Origin: Mesorhizobium sp. B2-1-1
GTDB lineage: Bacteria; Pseudomonadota; Alphaproteobacteria; Rhizobiales; Rhizobiaceae
Direction: 5' to 3'
Assembly: GCF_006442975.2 (NCBI RefSeq)
Contig: NZ_CP083954.1
Span: 620,001-684,000, forward strand
Length of the DNA: 64,000 bases
In this document: positions 1-9,005 of the stretch, piece by piece
How positions within the stretch are numbered: the first letter of the stretch is position 1
How the letters are laid out: every line of letters begins with the position of its first letter
Notes under the pieces: generated by a model
Seen by the model: the letters and a program-made list of their open reading frames with translations, nothing else
Database searches by the model: none
What the model was told of the DNA's origin: nothing
Translations under genes and position numbers: made by a program

Positions 1-2
1 CG

Positions 3-293
3 GCACGCATCGGAGACGAGCTGGTAGCTTCCCGAGCGGGAATAGAGGATGCCGATCTCGATACGCCGTTTCAAACAGATCCCCAAAATAACAATGCCCC
101 GCAGCCACCGCCGGAGGGCGAGGCATACGAGGCATTCTTGCCGCCCGGCGATCAGGGCCGGTATTTTCAGCCTAAACTATTCCGTGCCACCACGCAGTCA
201 AGCGGGAAAGTGCAAGCGTTAGTTCAACCGCGGCGCTGCGGCCCGTTTGGCGCGGCGGCTAGGCTGCCGTGCTCGCCGTTCAGAAAATTTTGA
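3..293 (+). CDS. C-terminal part of an unidentified protein (5' end outside window)
   Basis: A frame is open from the left edge to a TGA at 291-293 and encodes 96 residues with no start codon needed inside the window. The peptide begins ARIGDELVASRAG, runs through a proline/glutamine-rich stretch (NNNAPQPPPEGEAYEAFLPP) and ends in a basic, cysteine-containing tail (CSPFRKF). I do not recognise the family. The composition is plausible for a real C-terminal tail, but an accidental open frame of this length in G+C-rich DNA cannot be excluded. It ends 128 bases before metQ and reads in the same direction. Confidence 0.35.
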   Translation, partial: ARIGDELVASRAGIEDADLDTPFQTDPQNNNAPQPPPEGEAYEAFLPPGDQGRYFQPKLFRATTQSSGKVQALVQPRRCGPFGAAARLPCSPFRKF

Positions 294-421
294 GAGAATA
301 TTCCGGGCTTCCGGGCGAACCGGGAACGCGGTTCTTTGATAATATCCCTAGAGTTTCTGATGATCTGGACAAGGCTTGGCGTTCCGCCCGGCTTGTGACT
401 TCGCAACCGCAGAGATCCATC

Positions 422-1276
422 ATGTCCGATTTCAGGAACACCTTGTCGTCTTCCCTCTCGTCATATTTCAACCGCCGCGCGGGTCTTGGCTTGCTTTTCG
501 CTTCGGCGGTCGCGGTCGCCGGGCTGATTGCGCCCAGCGCTTCGTTCGCCGAGGACAAGAAGGCGATCAAGGTCGGCATCATCAGCGGCGAGGACGAGGA
601 TGTCTGGCGCGTCGTCGTCGCCCAGGCGGCGCAAAAGGGCCTCAGCATCGAAACCGTGGTCTTCAACGATTACACCCAGCCCAATGAGGCGCTGGAACGC
701 GGCGAGATCGACGCCAATGCCTTCCAGCACCAGCCCTATCTCGACAACCAGATCAAGACACAGGGCTACCACATCGTGCGCGTCGGCTATACCGGCGTCT
801 GGCCGATCGGCCTCTACTCCAAGAAATATACGAAGATCGCCGACCTGCCCGAGGGCGCGGTGATCGGCGTGCCGAACGATCCCTCCAATGAAGGCCGGGC
901 GCTGCGCGTGCTGCAGAACGAGGGCGTGATTAAACTGAAGGACGGCACCGGCATTCTCGCCACCACCGCCGACATCGCGGAAAACCCGAAGAAGGTCGAG
1001 ATCAAGGAGCTTGACGCCGGCATTGTCGGCCGCTCCGTCGAGGATCTCGATGCCGCCGTGGTCAACACCGACTGGGCGCTGAAGAGCGGCCTGACACCGG
1101 AAAACCGTATCGCGCAGGAGCCTATCGCCGACAACCCCTACCGCAACTTCATCGCGGTCAAGGTTGGCAATGAGAACGAGCCCTGGGTGAAGACGCTGGT
1201 CGCCTCCTACCAGAACGAGGCGGTGAAAGCCGAGTTCGACAAGGTCTACAAGGGCACCGGCCTCAGCGCCTATTGA
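422..1276 (+). CDS. metQ: D-methionine ABC transporter, periplasmic binding protein MetQ
   Basis: A 284-residue NlpA/MetQ-family protein that captures methionine in the periplasm and delivers it to MetNI. The N-terminus is a long Sec signal peptide (about residues 1-43, hydrophobic GLGLLFASAVAVAGLIAP, cleavage after SASFA). There is no lipobox cysteine, so it should be soluble rather than a lipoprotein. Family hallmarks include VGIISGEDEDVW near the mature start, the NAFQHQPYLDNQ segment and GVPNDPSNEGRALRVL. I chose the ATG at 422 because it begins directly at the signal peptide; the frame stays open to a GTG at 269, but that extension has no signal-peptide logic. It is followed by metN and metI on the same strand, the classic MetQNI unit. 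I did not recognise a SAM riboswitch upstream. Confidence 0.93.
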   Translation: MSDFRNTLSSSLSSYFNRRAGLGLLFASAVAVAGLIAPSASFAEDKKAIKVGIISGEDEDVWRVVVAQAAQKGLSIETVVFNDYTQPNEALERGEIDANAFQHQPYLDNQIKTQGYHIVRVGYTGVWPIGLYSKKYTKIADLPEGAVIGVPNDPSNEGRALRVLQNEGVIKLKDGTGILATTADIAENPKKVEIKELDAGIVGRSVEDLDAAVVNTDWALKSGLTPENRIAQEPIADNPYRNFIAVKVGNENEPWVKTLVASYQNEAVKAEFDKVYKGTGLSAY

Positions 1277-1349
1277 GGCTGTTAGTGCATTTGATATGAA
1301 AAGGCGGTCCGCGCGGTGCGCGGGCCGCGATCGTATTCGGGATCCGCGC

Positions 1350-2438
1350 ATGAACCAGCATTTCTCAGCAACCGCAGAAGCCATGGAGGGCACAGGCCCA
1401 CCGCCGCAAGACGTGGTGCGGCTCGTCGACCTGAAGCGCCGCTTCGGCGCGACGGCGGCACTCGACGGCATTTCGCTGACGGCGCGCAAGGGGGAGATCC
1501 TCGGCATCATCGGACGCAGCGGCGCCGGCAAATCGACGCTGATCCGCTGCCTGAACGGACTGGAGCGGCCGGATTCCGGCGAGGTTTTCATCGAAGGCCG
1601 CGAGATCAGCCGGCTCGGCGAGCGCGACCTGCAGCCGCTGCGGCGGCGCATCGGCATGATCTTCCAGCATTTCAACCTTTTGTCGGCCAAGACCGTCGAG
1701 GACAATGTGGCGCTGCCGCTCAAGATCGAGGGCCGCCCGAAGGCGGAGCGGCTGCGCCGCGCCGCCGAACTGCTTGAACTGGTCGGCCTGTCGGAGAAGG
1801 CAAAGGCGTATCCGGCATCGCTGTCGGGCGGACAGAAGCAGCGCGTCGGCATCGCCAGGGCACTGGCCGCGCGGCCGGCGCTGCTGTTGTCGGATGAAGC
1901 CACCTCCGCGCTTGACCCGGAGACGACGCGGTCCATCCTCGCCTTGCTGAGGGACATCAACCGGCAGCTTGGCCTGACCATCCTTTTGATCACCCATGAG
2001 ATGGAGGTGATCCGCTCGATCGCCGACCGCGTGGCGGTGATCGACGCCGGGCGCTTCGTCGAGCAAGGCCCGGTCTGGTCGGTGTTTGCCGAGCCGCGGT
2101 CGCCGATCACGAAAAGCCTGCTTGGCGCCATCCGGCCGCAACTGCCGGCCGAGCTCTTGGCCCGGCTGCTGCCCGCGACCGGCGCGGAGACGATCCTGCG
2201 CGTGGATGTGGCCGGGGAGGCCGCGCAAAGCCCGCTCTTGTCCGATCTCGCGGCGACGGTGCCTGGCCCGTTCCGCCTTATCCATGGTGGCATCGACCAT
2301 GTCCAGCAGCAGCCGGTCGGCACATTGTTCCTGTCTGTTCCCGGCAAGGATGCAAGCCATCTCGCGCGAGTGATCGCATTCCTGAAGTCCCGCCAGGCGC
2401 GGGTGGAGGTGCTTGGCCATGTCGCCGATCCTGTTTGA
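1350..2438 (+). CDS. metN: Methionine ABC transporter, ATP-binding protein MetN
   Basis: ATPase of the methionine importer, 362 residues from the ATG at 1350. Walker A is GRSGAGKS near residue 55, the ABC signature is LSGGQKQR and the Walker B region is LLLSDEATSALDPE, followed by the switch histidine in LLITHEM. After the ATPase core, the last hundred or so residues form the C-terminal NIL/ACT-like domain that in characterised MetN proteins binds methionine and inhibits transport. That suggests trans-inhibition by internal methionine here too. An earlier start at 1296 is possible, but its extra residues (MKRRSARCAGRDR) look non-native. The 3' end overlaps metI by 20 bases, which implies translational coupling. 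Confidence 0.93.
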   Translation: MNQHFSATAEAMEGTGPPPQDVVRLVDLKRRFGATAALDGISLTARKGEILGIIGRSGAGKSTLIRCLNGLERPDSGEVFIEGREISRLGERDLQPLRRRIGMIFQHFNLLSAKTVEDNVALPLKIEGRPKAERLRRAAELLELVGLSEKAKAYPASLSGGQKQRVGIARALAARPALLLSDEATSALDPETTRSILALLRDINRQLGLTILLITHEMEVIRSIADRVAVIDAGRFVEQGPVWSVFAEPRSPITKSLLGAIRPQLPAELLARLLPATGAETILRVDVAGEAAQSPLLSDLAATVPGPFRLIHGGIDHVQQQPVGTLFLSVPGKDASHLARVIAFLKSRQARVEVLGHVADPV

Positions 2439-3075
2439 GCTTCTGCTGCGGTCGATCTGGGAGACGGTGCTGATGACGGCCGCTTCCGGCCTCATCTCGC
2501 TGGTTTTCGGCCTGCCGCTTGGTCTCGCCTTGATCGCCACCGAACGCGGCGGCATCGCCGAAAGTCCTTGGGTCAATCGCGTGCTGGGGGCGGTCATCAA
2601 CGGCTTCCGCTCGGTGCCGTTCATCATCCTGTTGGTGGCGCTGATCCCGGTGACGCGGCTGATCGTCGGCACCTCGATTGGCACCTGGGCCGCGATCGTG
2701 CCGCTGTCGATCGCCGCCACGCCCTACTACGCGCGCATCGCCGAAGTGTCATTGCGCGAGGTCGATCATGGGCTGATCGAGGCGGCTCGCGCCATGGGCG
2801 GCAATCGCTGGACGATCATCCGCGAGGTGCTGGTGCCGGAAGCGCTGCCAGGCATCGTCGCGGGCTTCACCGTGACGCTGGTGACGCTGGTCGGCGCCTC
2901 AGCCATGGCCGGCGCGATCGGCGCCGGCGGCCTCGGAGACCTCGCCATCCGTTACGGCTACCAGCGGTTCGAGACTTCGGTGATGATCGCCGTGGTGATC
3001 GTGCTGATCATCCTGGTCTGCGGCATCCAGTGGGTGGGCGACCGGCTGGCGGCGAAGCTGGACCGGAGGGGGTGA
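2419..3075 (+). CDS. metI: Methionine ABC transporter permease MetI
   Basis: A 218-residue inner-membrane permease of the MetI family with about five transmembrane helices (LLLRSIWETVLMTAASGL, VPFIILLVALIPVTRL and VMIAVVIVLIILVCGI are clear). The coupling-helix EAA loop is visible as EAARAMGGNRWTIIREVLVPEALPGI. The start is the ATG at 2419, inside the end of metN; a TTG two codons earlier is an alternative. With metQ and metN it makes a complete importer. The gene ends nine bases before the convergent fic gene, so there is little room for a terminator. Confidence 0.93.
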   Translation: MSPILFELLLRSIWETVLMTAASGLISLVFGLPLGLALIATERGGIAESPWVNRVLGAVINGFRSVPFIILLVALIPVTRLIVGTSIGTWAAIVPLSIAATPYYARIAEVSLREVDHGLIEAARAMGGNRWTIIREVLVPEALPGIVAGFTVTLVTLVGASAMAGAIGAGGLGDLAIRYGYQRFETSVMIAVVIVLIILVCGIQWVGDRLAAKLDRRG

Positions 3076-3084
3076 GCGGCTGAG

Positions 3085-3660
3085 CTACGCGATGATGTCT
3101 TCGATAAGCGTTTGAAGCGGCGCCTCGGAACCACCGAAGCTGTCAATCATCGCCTGAATAACGCGATCTCGCTCCAGGATATCGGCGTTGAATGTGAAGC
3201 CCGCATGTTCAGCAAGCATCGCAAGGAAGGTGAGTTGGGTACGGCCGTTGCCTTCGCGAAAGGGATGAACGGCATTGATCTCCGCAACGACGTGGGCCAC
3301 GTGCCTCGCAAAACCGAGGCTGTCTAGGTCTGCCAAGGAGTCGGGGTCGCCAAGTTCACGGAACACCCGAACCATCTCGCTGGCGATGTGCTCGGGATAG
3401 CAAAACCAGCTGCCACCCTTGCCGATCCGGATGGTGCGCGGCTGACCGGCCCAAGCATACACGTCTTGGAACAGGTGCCGATGCAGGTGGAGATAGTGAC
3501 GGTAGTCGAGTTCGCCTGCCGGAAGGGGCTCGTCCGCGCGAGTCAGGAACAAGGCGAGCTCGACCTCATCGAGCTCTGCCTGCTCGCGGATATCAAGCAG
3601 ATTCATAAGCACGGTCGTGCCGGGGTAGCAGAGTGGATCGAACTCGGCAGCGTAGACCAA
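3085..3660 (-). CDS. fic: Fic-domain protein (putative AMP-transferase toxin)
   Basis: A 191-residue Fic/DOC protein. The core motif HPFREGNGRTQL starts at His132, the catalytic base. It matches the canonical HxFx(D/E)GNGRxxR except that the final arginine is leucine. The flap region upstream (VYAWAGQPRTIRIGKG, then WFCYPEHI) and the short N-terminal YPGT segment are typical of small class I Fic toxins, which transfer AMP or related groups to target proteins. The frame most likely starts at TTG 3660, because the N-terminal YPGTTVLMNLL part is conserved in the family; ATG 3606 would give 173 residues and lose it. The gene sits four bases after an antitoxin-like gene on the same strand, the usual antitoxin-first order. 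The target is unknown. Confidence 0.85.
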   Translation of the reverse strand: MVYAAEFDPLCYPGTTVLMNLLDIREQAELDEVELALFLTRADEPLPAGELDYRHYLHLHRHLFQDVYAWAGQPRTIRIGKGGSWFCYPEHIASEMVRVFRELGDPDSLADLDSLGFARHVAHVVAEINAVHPFREGNGRTQLTFLAMLAEHAGFTFNADILERDRVIQAMIDSFGGSEAPLQTLIEDIIA

Positions 3661-3664
3661 CGGC

Positions 3665-3871
3665 CTATTTCTTTTTGCGGATTTCTTCTTTGATCAGCGA
3701 GCGCCGCTCGTCACCGGACAACCCTTGCCGCACACTATGGTTGAGTATTTTCGCCATGCGGGACGACAACTTCATACCTTCGACAGCGCTGATTTTCTCG
3801 CCATGCGCTCTCGTCAGCACGAAATGACCCGTCTTGGCTGAGCGGCCGGTTCTTGAATTAAGATACTTCAT
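3665..3871 (-). CDS. Small Fic-associated protein, probable antitoxin
   Basis: A 68-residue basic protein (MKYLNSRTGRSAKTGHFVLT ... IKEEIRKKK) encoded immediately upstream of fic with a four-base gap, so the two are almost certainly co-translated. Class I Fic toxins are held off by a small partner carrying an (S/T)xxxE(G/N) helix whose glutamate blocks ATP binding. Here the nearest match is ISAVEG, with the glutamate-glycine pair in place but isoleucine where serine or threonine is expected. The antitoxin role is therefore inferred mainly from position and size. The ATG at 3871 is preferred to a TTG at 3877. If it is not the antitoxin it is an unknown small accessory protein. Confidence 0.65.
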   Translation of the reverse strand: MKYLNSRTGRSAKTGHFVLTRAHGEKISAVEGMKLSSRMAKILNHSVRQGLSGDERRSLIKEEIRKKK

Positions 3872-3976
3872 TCGCAAATCATATCATGGACCCGCAGGAG
3901 AGGCCAAAACGATTTCCGAGCAAGCCGGACCAGGCCGCGGCCTTACTCCTCCGGGTCGAACAAGGCGCCAGCGAGT

Positions 3977-5662
3977 TCATGCGGCGCCGAACAAATCCCT
4001 GGCCTGTTCAGCCGTATAATAACCAAGCCTGACGTCCTGAGCCACCAGTTCCGGATCGCGCTCACGCGGATCGCCGTAGCCGCCACCACCCGGCGTACCG
4101 ACGCGGACGCGGTCACCGGCCTTGAGCGCGATGTCCTGCTCCTTGGAGAGGTGCGGCGGCACATGTTCCTTCCCGTCGCGGATGACGGCCACCGTGTTGG
4201 GCTCGCCATCCCGGCCGCCGAGCGCGCCTTGCGGGCCGAAGCGGCCATGGTCCATGACAAAGGAGGCGCGGGCTTCTCCACGCAGGATCTCGACCTCGTA
4301 GGCAAGGCCAAAGCCGCCGCGATGTTTGCCGGCGCCGCCCGAGCCCTCGCGCAACGCATAGTGACGGTAAAGCACCGGAAAGGCCTGCTCCATGATCTCG
4401 ACCGGCGGCGACTTGGAGATGCCGATGGTCGAGCAGCCATTGGTCAGCCCGTCATGGCCGGCATTGCCGCCATAGCCGCCACCAGAGATCTGGTACATGA
4501 CATAGTCGCGGCCGCGCGCCGGATCGTTGCCGCCGAGCGCGAAATTGCCGCTGGAGCCGGCGGGCGCCGCCGTTACCTTGTCGGGCAGCGCCTGCACCAT
4601 GGCCGCAAACACCGCCTCGGCGATGCGCTGCGACACTTCCGCGGCGCAGCCCGAGACCGGGCGGGGATATCTGGCATCCAGGAAGGTACCCTCCGGCCGC
4701 TTGACCTCGAGCGGCTCGAAGGCGCCGGCGCTGATCGGCACATCGGGGAAGATATGGCGCATGGCGAGATAAACCGAGGACAAGGTGGTCGCCAGCACGC
4801 TGTTCATCGGCCCCGCGCAGGGCTTTGACGAGCCGGCGAAATCGAAAGTCAGGGTGTCGTCCTTCTTCTCGACGGTGAGCGCGATGGTCAGCGGCTCGTT
4901 GACCACGCCGTCGGAATCGACGAAGGCCTTCGAGCGGTACGTCCCGTCGGGAATGGCCGCTATGTTGGCGCGCATCTGCTCGGCAGCGCGGCGGCGCAGT
5001 TCTGCGATCGCCTCGACAACGGTTTCGTCTCCGTAACGATCCAGAATTCCATTGAGCCGATCCTGGCCGATCAGCAGTGCGGCAGCCTGCGCCCTGATGT
5101 CGCCGATGCGCTGGTCGGCGACGCGGATGTTCGAACAGATGATGGCGTAGATCTCCGGGTCGAGTACGCCTTTCTTGAACAGTTTGACCGGCGGCAGCCG
5201 CAAGCCTTCCTGCTCGACCGCCGTCGCCGAAGCCGAGAAGCCGCCGGGCACCGAACCGCCAATGTCGGGCCAATGACCGGTGTTGGACAGCCAACAGAAA
5301 ATCTTGCCGTCCCGGTAGACCGGCATGACGAAGCGCACGTCCATCAGATGCGTGCCGCCGAGATACGGGTCGTTGACGATGTAGATATCGCCCGGCTCCG
5401 GGGCCAGGCAGCGGCCGTCGGCGATCATCTCGATCACCGTCCTGGTCGAATATTGCATGACGCCGACGAATACCGGCAGGCCCTGGCTGCCTTGCGCGAT
5501 CAGCGAGCCGTCGACGGCCGAATAGATGCCGTCGGAGCGGTCATTGGCCTCGGCGATGACAGGTGAGAAGGCGGCGCGGGAAAAGGTCAGGTCCATCTCA
5601 TCGCAGACCTGCTGCAGGGCTGCCTGGAGAACCGAGAGCGTGATGGCGTCGAGCTTTTGCAT
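3977..5662 (-). CDS. hyuB: Hydantoinase B / 5-oxoprolinase-type subunit
   Basis: A 561-residue member of the HyuB (hydantoinase B/oxoprolinase) family, the partner of HyuA in ATP-dependent opening of cyclic amides such as N-methylhydantoin or 5-oxoproline; related pairs carboxylate acetone. Family features include DEMDLTFSRAAFSPVIAEANDRSDG near the N-terminus in two stretches, GDIYIVNDPYLGGTHLMD, and the glycine-rich AGDRVRVGTPGGGGYGDP close to the C-terminus. The ATG at 5662 lies one base after the hyuA stop. An upstream in-frame extension to 5716 lies inside hyuA and is not needed. The substrate cannot be read from sequence, and no racemase or carbamoylase gene is nearby to narrow it. Confidence 0.88.
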   Translation of the reverse strand: MQKLDAITLSVLQAALQQVCDEMDLTFSRAAFSPVIAEANDRSDGIYSAVDGSLIAQGSQGLPVFVGVMQYSTRTVIEMIADGRCLAPEPGDIYIVNDPYLGGTHLMDVRFVMPVYRDGKIFCWLSNTGHWPDIGGSVPGGFSASATAVEQEGLRLPPVKLFKKGVLDPEIYAIICSNIRVADQRIGDIRAQAAALLIGQDRLNGILDRYGDETVVEAIAELRRRAAEQMRANIAAIPDGTYRSKAFVDSDGVVNEPLTIALTVEKKDDTLTFDFAGSSKPCAGPMNSVLATTLSSVYLAMRHIFPDVPISAGAFEPLEVKRPEGTFLDARYPRPVSGCAAEVSQRIAEAVFAAMVQALPDKVTAAPAGSSGNFALGGNDPARGRDYVMYQISGGGYGGNAGHDGLTNGCSTIGISKSPPVEIMEQAFPVLYRHYALREGSGGAGKHRGGFGLAYEVEILRGEARASFVMDHGRFGPQGALGGRDGEPNTVAVIRDGKEHVPPHLSKEQDIALKAGDRVRVGTPGGGGYGDPRERDPELVAQDVRLGYYTAEQARDLFGAA

Positions 5663-5663
5663 C

Positions 5664-7748
5664 TCAGGCCTCGCCAATGTCGATGATGATGTTGCCGTCG
5701 GCGTCCGAGCGGGCACGGTCGCCGGGTTCGAGCACCGTGGTAGCGTCCATCTGTTCGAGGATCGCGGGCCCTTCGATGATCACATCGAGCGGCAGTTCTT
5801 CGCGTGCGTATACGGGCGTGTCATGCCAGCGCCCGCTGTACCAGACCGGCCGGATCTCGCGCCGGGCCTCGTCGAGCGTCTTTGCCCGCCCGGCGGGGTC
5901 GATCAGCCGCGACAGATCGATCGCCGGCCTGACACCCGTCACCGAGGTGTTCAAGTTGACCAGATTGGCGCGGATTTCCGGCAGCTCGACCTTGAAGCGC
6001 GCGAAATAGGCCTTTTCGAACAGCGCCTGCAGCTCCTGCCGGGTCACCGACGAGGACGGCAGCGGCACGTTGATGATGTGGGTCTGGCCGACGAACTGCA
6101 TGTCGGCGGAATGGGTGACGCGGATGGTCTGCGGTTTCACCGCCTCCTTGGCGATCAGCTCCTCGCCTTCGTTTCGATGCCGTTCCAAAACCCGATGGAG
6201 CTGGCTTTCATCAAGAACGCCTACCGGCCGGTTGATGGTGTTGACGAAATCATGGCGCAGATCGGCGACGACGCAGCCGAGCGCATTGGTGATGCCGGGC
6301 CGTGCCGGCACCAGCACCCGGGGCAGTCCAAGTTCGCGCGCCAGAGCGGTGGCGTGCAGCGGGCCGGCGCCGCCGAAGGCGAACAGCGCGAAATCGCGCG
6401 GATCGTGGCCGCGCGACACCGACACCATGCGGATGGCGCCGGCCATCTTCATGTTGCCGAGCCTGAGCACCGCGCCGGCTGCTTCGACGCCGGACAAGCC
6501 CGTCGCCTTGCCGATCCTGTCGGCGAAAATGCCGGTGACACGCTCTGATGTGACCGGATTGTCGACGGCAAGCAGCTTCTTCGACGCCAGCCGGCCGAGC
6601 ACCAGATTGGCGTCGGTGATGGTCGGCTGCAGGCCGCCGCGGCCGTAGCAGATCGGGCCTGGATTGGCGCCGGCACTTTCCGGGCCGATCTGGATCAGGC
6701 CTGCCGCGTCGACGCGCGCGATCGAGCCGCCGCCGGCGCCGACCGTGTGCACCGCCACCATCGGCACATGGATGGGCATGGCGTATTCGATCTCGATCTC
6801 GTTCGAAACCGCCGGTTCGGCGTTGCGGATCAGCGCCACGTCGGTCGAGGTGCCGCCCATGTCGTAGGTGACGAGATTTTCGAAGCCGGCGCGCTTGCCC
6901 GTGTAGGCGGCGGCGATGACGCCCGAGGCCGGGCCGGACATCACGGTCTTGGCCGATTCACGTGTGACGAAGCGGGCCGAGATCATACCGCCATTGCCGT
7001 TCATGATCAGGAAGTCGCGGGCGTAGCCTTTGTCGGCGAGTTCCTTGCGCAGCCGCTCGACATAGCGCTCGAGGATCGGCTGCACCGAAGCGTTGACCGA
7101 GGCGGTGACGCCGCGCTCGAATTCGCGCGCTTCCGACAGCAGCGCATGACCCGCGGTGATGTAGTCGTTCGGCCAGAGTTCGGCGGCGATCTCGGCGGCG
7201 CGCCGCTCGTGCGAAGGGTTAGCGTAGGAATGCAGGAAGTGGATGACCAGGGATTCGCAGCCGGCATCGATCAGCGCCTTCACCGCCTCGCGCATTTCGG
7301 CTTCGTCGAGTGGCATGCGTACCGCTCCCGACGCCTCGACGCGCTCGGACACTTCGAGCCGCAGGTTGCGCGGGATGACCGGAACAAAGGTGCCGGTCAT
7401 GCCATAGGGCTGCGGCCGCGTGCGCCGGCCGAGCTCGATCACGTCGCGAAAGCCGCGCGTGGTGATCATGCCGGTCTTCGCCAGCCGGCGTTCGAGCACC
7501 GCGTTGGTGGTTGTCGTCGTGCCATGCACGATAAGATCGATGCCGTCGATCGGAAAGCCGGTGGTATCGAGTGCCGAAACGACGCCGAAGGCCTGGTTGT
7601 CGACGGTCGTGGGCGTCTTGGCGATATGTACCCGCCCGCCATCCTTGCCATCAATCAGAAGCAGATCGGTGAAGGTTCCGCCGACGTCGATGCCGGCGAC
7701 GACACTGCCCAGGGAATCCGGCGGCTGCACCGAAAAATTCTCTTTCAT
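5664..7748 (-). CDS. hyuA: Hydantoinase A / 5-oxoprolinase-type subunit
   Basis: A 694-residue HyuA-family protein with the actin-like ATPase fold. Phosphate-binding loops are visible as VVAGIDVGGTFTDLLLI near residue 17 and YDMGGTSTDVALI near residue 296. A third glycine-rich segment is FALFAFGGAGPLHATALA. It should phosphorylate or activate the cyclic amide for hydrolysis with HyuB, which follows one base downstream as a two-gene operon. The start is the ATG at 7748. A second, only distantly similar HyuA copy lies at 61356-63395 without a B partner. A GTATAC-centred palindrome about 85 bases upstream is a candidate regulator site. Confidence 0.9.
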   Translation of the reverse strand: MKENFSVQPPDSLGSVVAGIDVGGTFTDLLLIDGKDGGRVHIAKTPTTVDNQAFGVVSALDTTGFPIDGIDLIVHGTTTTTNAVLERRLAKTGMITTRGFRDVIELGRRTRPQPYGMTGTFVPVIPRNLRLEVSERVEASGAVRMPLDEAEMREAVKALIDAGCESLVIHFLHSYANPSHERRAAEIAAELWPNDYITAGHALLSEAREFERGVTASVNASVQPILERYVERLRKELADKGYARDFLIMNGNGGMISARFVTRESAKTVMSGPASGVIAAAYTGKRAGFENLVTYDMGGTSTDVALIRNAEPAVSNEIEIEYAMPIHVPMVAVHTVGAGGGSIARVDAAGLIQIGPESAGANPGPICYGRGGLQPTITDANLVLGRLASKKLLAVDNPVTSERVTGIFADRIGKATGLSGVEAAGAVLRLGNMKMAGAIRMVSVSRGHDPRDFALFAFGGAGPLHATALARELGLPRVLVPARPGITNALGCVVADLRHDFVNTINRPVGVLDESQLHRVLERHRNEGEELIAKEAVKPQTIRVTHSADMQFVGQTHIINVPLPSSSVTRQELQALFEKAYFARFKVELPEIRANLVNLNTSVTGVRPAIDLSRLIDPAGRAKTLDEARREIRPVWYSGRWHDTPVYAREELPLDVIIEGPAILEQMDATTVLEPGDRARSDADGNIIIDIGEA

Positions 7749-7830
7749 TGTCGAAACCCGAAATGCTGGGACTACGGATATGTCACAGTTTGGAAAGGTG
7801 TTTTACGGCGGCATCTTGACGCAAATATCG

Positions 7831-7843
7831 TTTGTATACTAAT
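7831..7843. promoter_or_regulatory. Candidate FCD/GntR-type operator (TTTGTATACTAAT)
   Basis: The GTATAC palindrome flanked by T-rich and A-rich sides resembles the TTGTATACAA-type sites bound by FadR-like GntR regulators. It lies between the divergent hyuA and ferredoxin-NADP reductase genes. No regulator gene is adjacent, so this is a weak call from motif shape alone. Confidence 0.25.
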
Positions 7844-7970
7844 AAATTCCGGACACAAGAGCTTACCGCTTTGGAGTGTGCGAGCAGCACGCCGGAACCT
7901 GAACGGTCCGGGCGCGCAGGAATAAGGTTTGGCGCCCGCGTTCGTGAGTTGGGCCAGAAGGTTGGATTTG

Positions 7971-8798
7971 ATGAACACCACATCCGCGTTCAACACCGCC
8001 GGCGCCCGCCCGCTGCAATTTCCGATTCCATCCAATGTCTATGCCGAAACCGTGGTCTCGGTGAAGCACTACACCGACCGGCTGTTCTCGTTCCGCATCA
8101 CCCGTCCGCAGTCGCTGCGCTTCCGTTCCGGCGAATTCGTCATGATCGGCCTGCCCAATGCCGAGAAGCCGGTGTTCCGCGCCTATTCGGTGGCCAGCCC
8201 GGCCTGGGACGAAGAGCTGGAATTCTTTTCCATCAAGGTACCGGACGGCCCCCTGACCTCGGAGTTGCAGAAGATCCAGGTCGGCGACACCGTCATCATG
8301 CGCCAGAAGTCGACCGGCACGCTGGTGGTCGACGCGCTGACGCCGGCCAAGCGGCTGTTCATGATCTCCACCGGCACCGGCATCGCGCCCTTCGCCAGCC
8401 TGCTGCGTGACCCTGACACTTATGAAAAATTCGAGCAGCTGATCCTGACCCACACCTGCCGTGACAATGCCGAGCTGACCTATGGCCAGGAACTGGTGGC
8501 GACGCTCGAAAGCGACCCGCTGATCGGCGAACTGACCGGCGGCCGTGTCACGCTCTACAACTCCACGACCCGCGAGGAGTCGGCGCGCATGGGCCGTATC
8601 ACCGCGCTCATCGGCTCCGGCAAGTTCTACGCCGACCTCGGCATCGAGAAGCTCAATCCCGAGACCGACCGCATCATGATCTGCGGCTCGATGCATATGC
8701 TAAAGGACGTCAAGGAAATGGCCGAGAGCCTCGGTTTCCAGGAAGGCTCGCTCAGCCATCCCTCGACTTTTGTCGTCGAGCGCGCCTTCGTCGGCTGA
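7971..8798 (+). CDS. fpr: Ferredoxin-NADP reductase
   Basis: A 275-residue FAD-dependent ferredoxin/flavodoxin-NADP+ reductase of the bacterial subclass I type. It exchanges electrons between NADPH and ferredoxin or flavodoxin in the cytoplasm, usually for oxidative-stress defence and Fe-S repair. The FAD-binding RxYS motif is seen in FRAYSVASPAWD, the NADP-binding loop in MISTGTGIAPFASLLRD, and CGSMHMLKDV near the end matches the nicotinamide-side C(G/S)xxxM element. The C-terminus ERAFVG is short and aromatic-poor, as in alphaproteobacterial enzymes. ATG 7971 is chosen because the upstream extension to 7929 (MAPAFVSWARRLDL) shows no family similarity. Confidence 0.92.
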   Translation: MNTTSAFNTAGARPLQFPIPSNVYAETVVSVKHYTDRLFSFRITRPQSLRFRSGEFVMIGLPNAEKPVFRAYSVASPAWDEELEFFSIKVPDGPLTSELQKIQVGDTVIMRQKSTGTLVVDALTPAKRLFMISTGTGIAPFASLLRDPDTYEKFEQLILTHTCRDNAELTYGQELVATLESDPLIGELTGGRVTLYNSTTREESARMGRITALIGSGKFYADLGIEKLNPETDRIMICGSMHMLKDVKEMAESLGFQEGSLSHPSTFVVERAFVG

Positions 8799-8823
8799 GG
8801 CCTGCTCTTCCCGGCGATCGACC

Positions 8824-8843
8824 TTTTGACCTTCTGGTCAAAA
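8824..8843. terminator. Perfect 8-bp hairpin after fpr
   Basis: TTTTGACC and GGTCAAAA face each other across a four-base loop (TTCT), 25 bases after the fpr stop. The A/T ends could act as a short U tract on either strand, so it is a plausible bidirectional terminator between fpr and deoC. The stem is short, so a regulatory palindrome is the alternative. Confidence 0.45.
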
Positions 8844-9005
8844 ATTAGCTGCTTTCGCGGCCTTTTTCAGCTATCCCTCGCTTGAGGACTCGTGAAGCGC
8901 GGCTTCGCGGGCTATCTTCGTGCGTGTCGCCCAAAAGTGCCGAGCGGTTTGGGAAGACGATACACACCAAGACATAGGCGCAGTCGCTGAGTGAAAGGGC
9001 AGGAG

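Noticed and set aside
200..421. Possible SAM riboswitch in front of metQ
   Set aside because: I looked for the conserved cores of the alphaproteobacterial SAM-II and SAM/SAH classes and could not find a convincing match; a covariance-model search would settle it.
461..2347. Long minus-strand open frame (628 residues) antisense to metQ and metN
   Set aside because: It has no domain, is rich in arginine and serine as expected for shadow frames in G+C-rich genes, and crosses two well-supported genes.
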